From positions 1 to 6,010 of the forward strand of contig CALCHR010000152.1 of the NCBI GenBank assembly GCA_937901185.1: 6,010 bases of DNA, given 5' to 3'. The stretch is from an uncultured Bacteroidales bacterium. Its GTDB lineage: Bacteria; Bacteroidota; Bacteroidia; Bacteroidales; Bacteroidaceae. Shown in pieces: positions 4,883 through 6,010 of the stretch (within the stretch, counting starts at the first letter, position 1; each line of letters starts with the position of its first letter). A program made the translations under genes and the position numbers. Under the pieces are notes generated by a model, which ran no database searches, had not been told where the DNA came from, and was given only the letters and a program-made list of their open reading frames with translations.

Positions 4883-4915
4883 AAAAAAAAGACCCTGGAC
4901 AGTCCCAGGGTCTTT
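4883..4915 (-). terminator. Intrinsic terminator after the DUF1492 gene
   Basis: AAAGACCCTGG (4888-4898) pairs with CCAGGGTCTTT (4905-4915) around a 6-nt loop. On the minus strand the stem is followed by an uninterrupted T-run (4883-4890). It lies 12 bp after the stop codon of the DUF1492 gene and just before the promoter at 4819-4847, so it cleanly separates two transcription units. Confidence 0.92.
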
Positions 4916-4927
4916 GATTGTTTTTGA

Positions 4928-5329
4928 TTATACGTTTTTGAGCTTCTCCAGCGCTTTAGCGTGGATGCGGTGTATCTGCGCCCACTCGTAGCTCATAGCC
5001 ACACAGACCTGCTCCCAGGTTAAGCCCTGGGCATAGTGTAAGCGGATCAGTGTGCGTTCTCTGGGCTCCAGCGTCTCTATGGCTTTTTCAATCTCGGCCA
5101 GGGCGTCGCAAAGCTCCGCCATTTTCTGTTGATATTTGCCCAGGAGTTCGGCGTGCTTAATAGCTGCATCCTCTACGGCGCTGCTGGTGCCTGAGCCTCC
5201 ACGGGGTAGTCCGTCCAGGCGCTGAGCCTTCGGGCCATATAGGGTGCCCTCCAGCTCCTCGACCATAGCGGCCAGCTTGTCGCGTTCAAGTTTAATAGCC
5301 CTATAGGCTTTGAGTTGTTCTTTTGTCAC
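4928..5329 (-). CDS. DUF1492 / sigma-70 region 4-like late transcription regulator
   Basis: The 133-aa protein has a coiled-coil-like N-terminus (2-30), a glycine-rich link (40-50, GLPRGGSGTSS), a second helix (51-86), and a C-terminal helix-turn-helix (87-131). The last contains LEPRERTLIRLHYAQGLTWEQV and a recognition helix EWAQIHRIHAKALEKL (115-130) like sigma-70 region 4. This layout is that of DUF1492 (PF07374), which in Firmicutes phages sits just before the packaging genes. By position and fold it is likened to late regulators such as ArpU and RinA, and activation of late genes is inferred. The start is GTG (5327-5329), the only start after an in-frame stop. AAGGAG (5342-5347) is 12 nt upstream, rather far, so coupling to the helicase gene ending 9 bp earlier is likely. 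A terminator follows 12 bp after its stop. Confidence 0.85.
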   Translation of the reverse strand: MTKEQLKAYRAIKLERDKLAAMVEELEGTLYGPKAQRLDGLPRGGSGTSSAVEDAAIKHAELLGKYQQKMAELCDALAEIEKAIETLEPRERTLIRLHYAQGLTWEQVCVAMSYEWAQIHRIHAKALEKLKNV

Positions 5330-5338
5330 TTGTTGGAC

Positions 5339-6010
5339 TCACTCCTTTAATATCTCCAGGCGCAGGGCCTCCAAAGCGGCGGCCTGACCCTCGTCTTTAT
5401 TCTTTAGGGACTGGAGCACCCTGCTGTCGTGGGTACCTTTAAGTATTAAATGGTACACCCTGCAGACGTGCTTCTGTCCTGGTCGGTTAAGTCGCTCATT
5501 AGCTTGCTGGTACAGCTCCAGCGACCACGACAGACCGTACCAGATGGTGATATGTCCACCCTCCTGCAGGTTCAAGCCGTGGCCGATGCTCGCAGGGTGC
5601 GCAAGTGCGACGGGTATCTCTCCGCGGTTCCAGGCGTCGATGTCCTCCGGCGTGTCCAGGGCCCGGCACTCGATCCGCTGCCGGATGCGGTCGGCGTCGT
5701 GCTTGTATGCGTAGAGCACGAGCACCGGGTCGCCGCCTGCCTCTTCAACGAGTTCCTCGAGCGCGTCGAGTTTTATGTCGTGGATATGATGCACGCCGCC
5801 GTCCATGTCATAGATGGCGCCGTTCGCGAACTGTAGCAGCTTATTCGTGAGCGCTGCCTCAGGGCCGGCCACGATGTCGCCCTCTTCGTTCAAGCACTCG
5901 AGCACCTTGTCCCGCTCGAACTGTTTGTACTGTTTGAGCAAGGCGGCGGGCGTGTCAAGCACGATGTCGTCATATATTTGACCGGGAAGGCTGAGCACGT
6001 CCTCTTTGCG
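5339..6010 (-). CDS. SNF2-family DNA helicase, C-terminal part (5' end outside the window)
   Basis: About 223 C-terminal residues are visible and the frame is open to the window edge, so the GTG at 5998 is not the real start. What remains is the second RecA-like domain of an SF2/SNF2 ATPase. It begins RKEDVLSLPGQIYDD, which follows domain 1 in such proteins. DPVLVLYAYKHDADR (residues 94-108 counting from the window edge) is motif IV-like. ALAHPASIGHGLNLQ (135-149) is motif V. LYQQANERLNRPGQ (166-179) is motif VI, with the arginine finger region in the QANERLNRPGQ form seen in phage SNF2 helicases. The Walker A and B motifs lie upstream, unseen. Such helicases are common in the replication module of Firmicutes siphoviruses, just before the DUF1492 gene. 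The downstream gene starts 9 bp later in the same frame. GC content here is higher than in the iteron region. Confidence 0.9.
   Translation of the reverse strand, partial: RKEDVLSLPGQIYDDIVLDTPAALLKQYKQFERDKVLECLNEEGDIVAGPEAALTNKLLQFANGAIYDMDGGVHHIHDIKLDALEELVEEAGGDPVLVLYAYKHDADRIRQRIECRALDTPEDIDAWNRGEIPVALAHPASIGHGLNLQEGGHITIWYGLSWSLELYQQANERLNRPGQKHVCRVYHLILKGTHDSRVLQSLKNKDEGQAAALEALRLEILKE

Noticed and set aside
4608..4991. Plus-strand 127-aa Phe/Cys-rich frame
   Set aside because: It is antisense to the 41-aa gene, its promoter and the DUF1492 3' end. The odd composition reflects T-runs, and it starts inside the small RNA terminator.

Overview
The window looks like part of a tailed-phage (siphovirus-type) prophage in a low-to-moderate GC Firmicute, most likely a gut Clostridium-class host. 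The evidence is the gene order, clear Shine-Dalgarno sequences, sigma-A type promoters, and a GC-rich palindromic repeat of the kind common in gut Clostridia at the left edge. The host assignment is inference. All protein genes I accept are on the minus strand, so transcription runs from high to low coordinates.

In transcription order: the C-terminal half of an SNF2-type helicase (5339-6010, cut by the window edge) is followed 9 bp later by a DUF1492 / sigma-70 region 4-like protein (4928-5329). This unit ends at a strong terminator (4883-4915). A consensus promoter (TTGACA, 17 bp, TATAAT; 4819-4847) then starts a second unit with a 41-codon gene (4647-4772) and an XRE-type HTH gene (4335-4526). 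It is followed by about 300 bp with no gene, packed with 9-bp iterons (4025-4330), and ends at a second terminator (3932-3972). The packaging operon comes next: HNH endonuclease (3561-3866), a probable cos region (3429-3505), small terminase (3049-3390), large terminase (1394-3052) and an HK97-type portal (185-1378).

The least ordinary part is 3930-4850. On the opposite (plus) strand, between the 41-aa gene and the HTH gene, there is an extended -10 promoter, three back-to-back hairpins and a U-tract. Together these predict a small RNA of about 76 nt (4573-4648), antisense to the leader of the HTH gene. Next to it are eleven near-identical 9-bp repeats in four arrays of alternating orientation, one pair flanking an AT-rich perfect palindrome. 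This could be an antisense-RNA-controlled regulatory or replication locus, but no function can be assigned from sequence alone.

At the left edge the portal gene runs directly into a 158-bp repeat with 20-bp terminal inverted repeats (61-218), which replaces the last portal codons. The capsid genes expected next are not seen. The first 60 bases are another GC-rich palindromic repeat, so the prophage is either interrupted or ends here.
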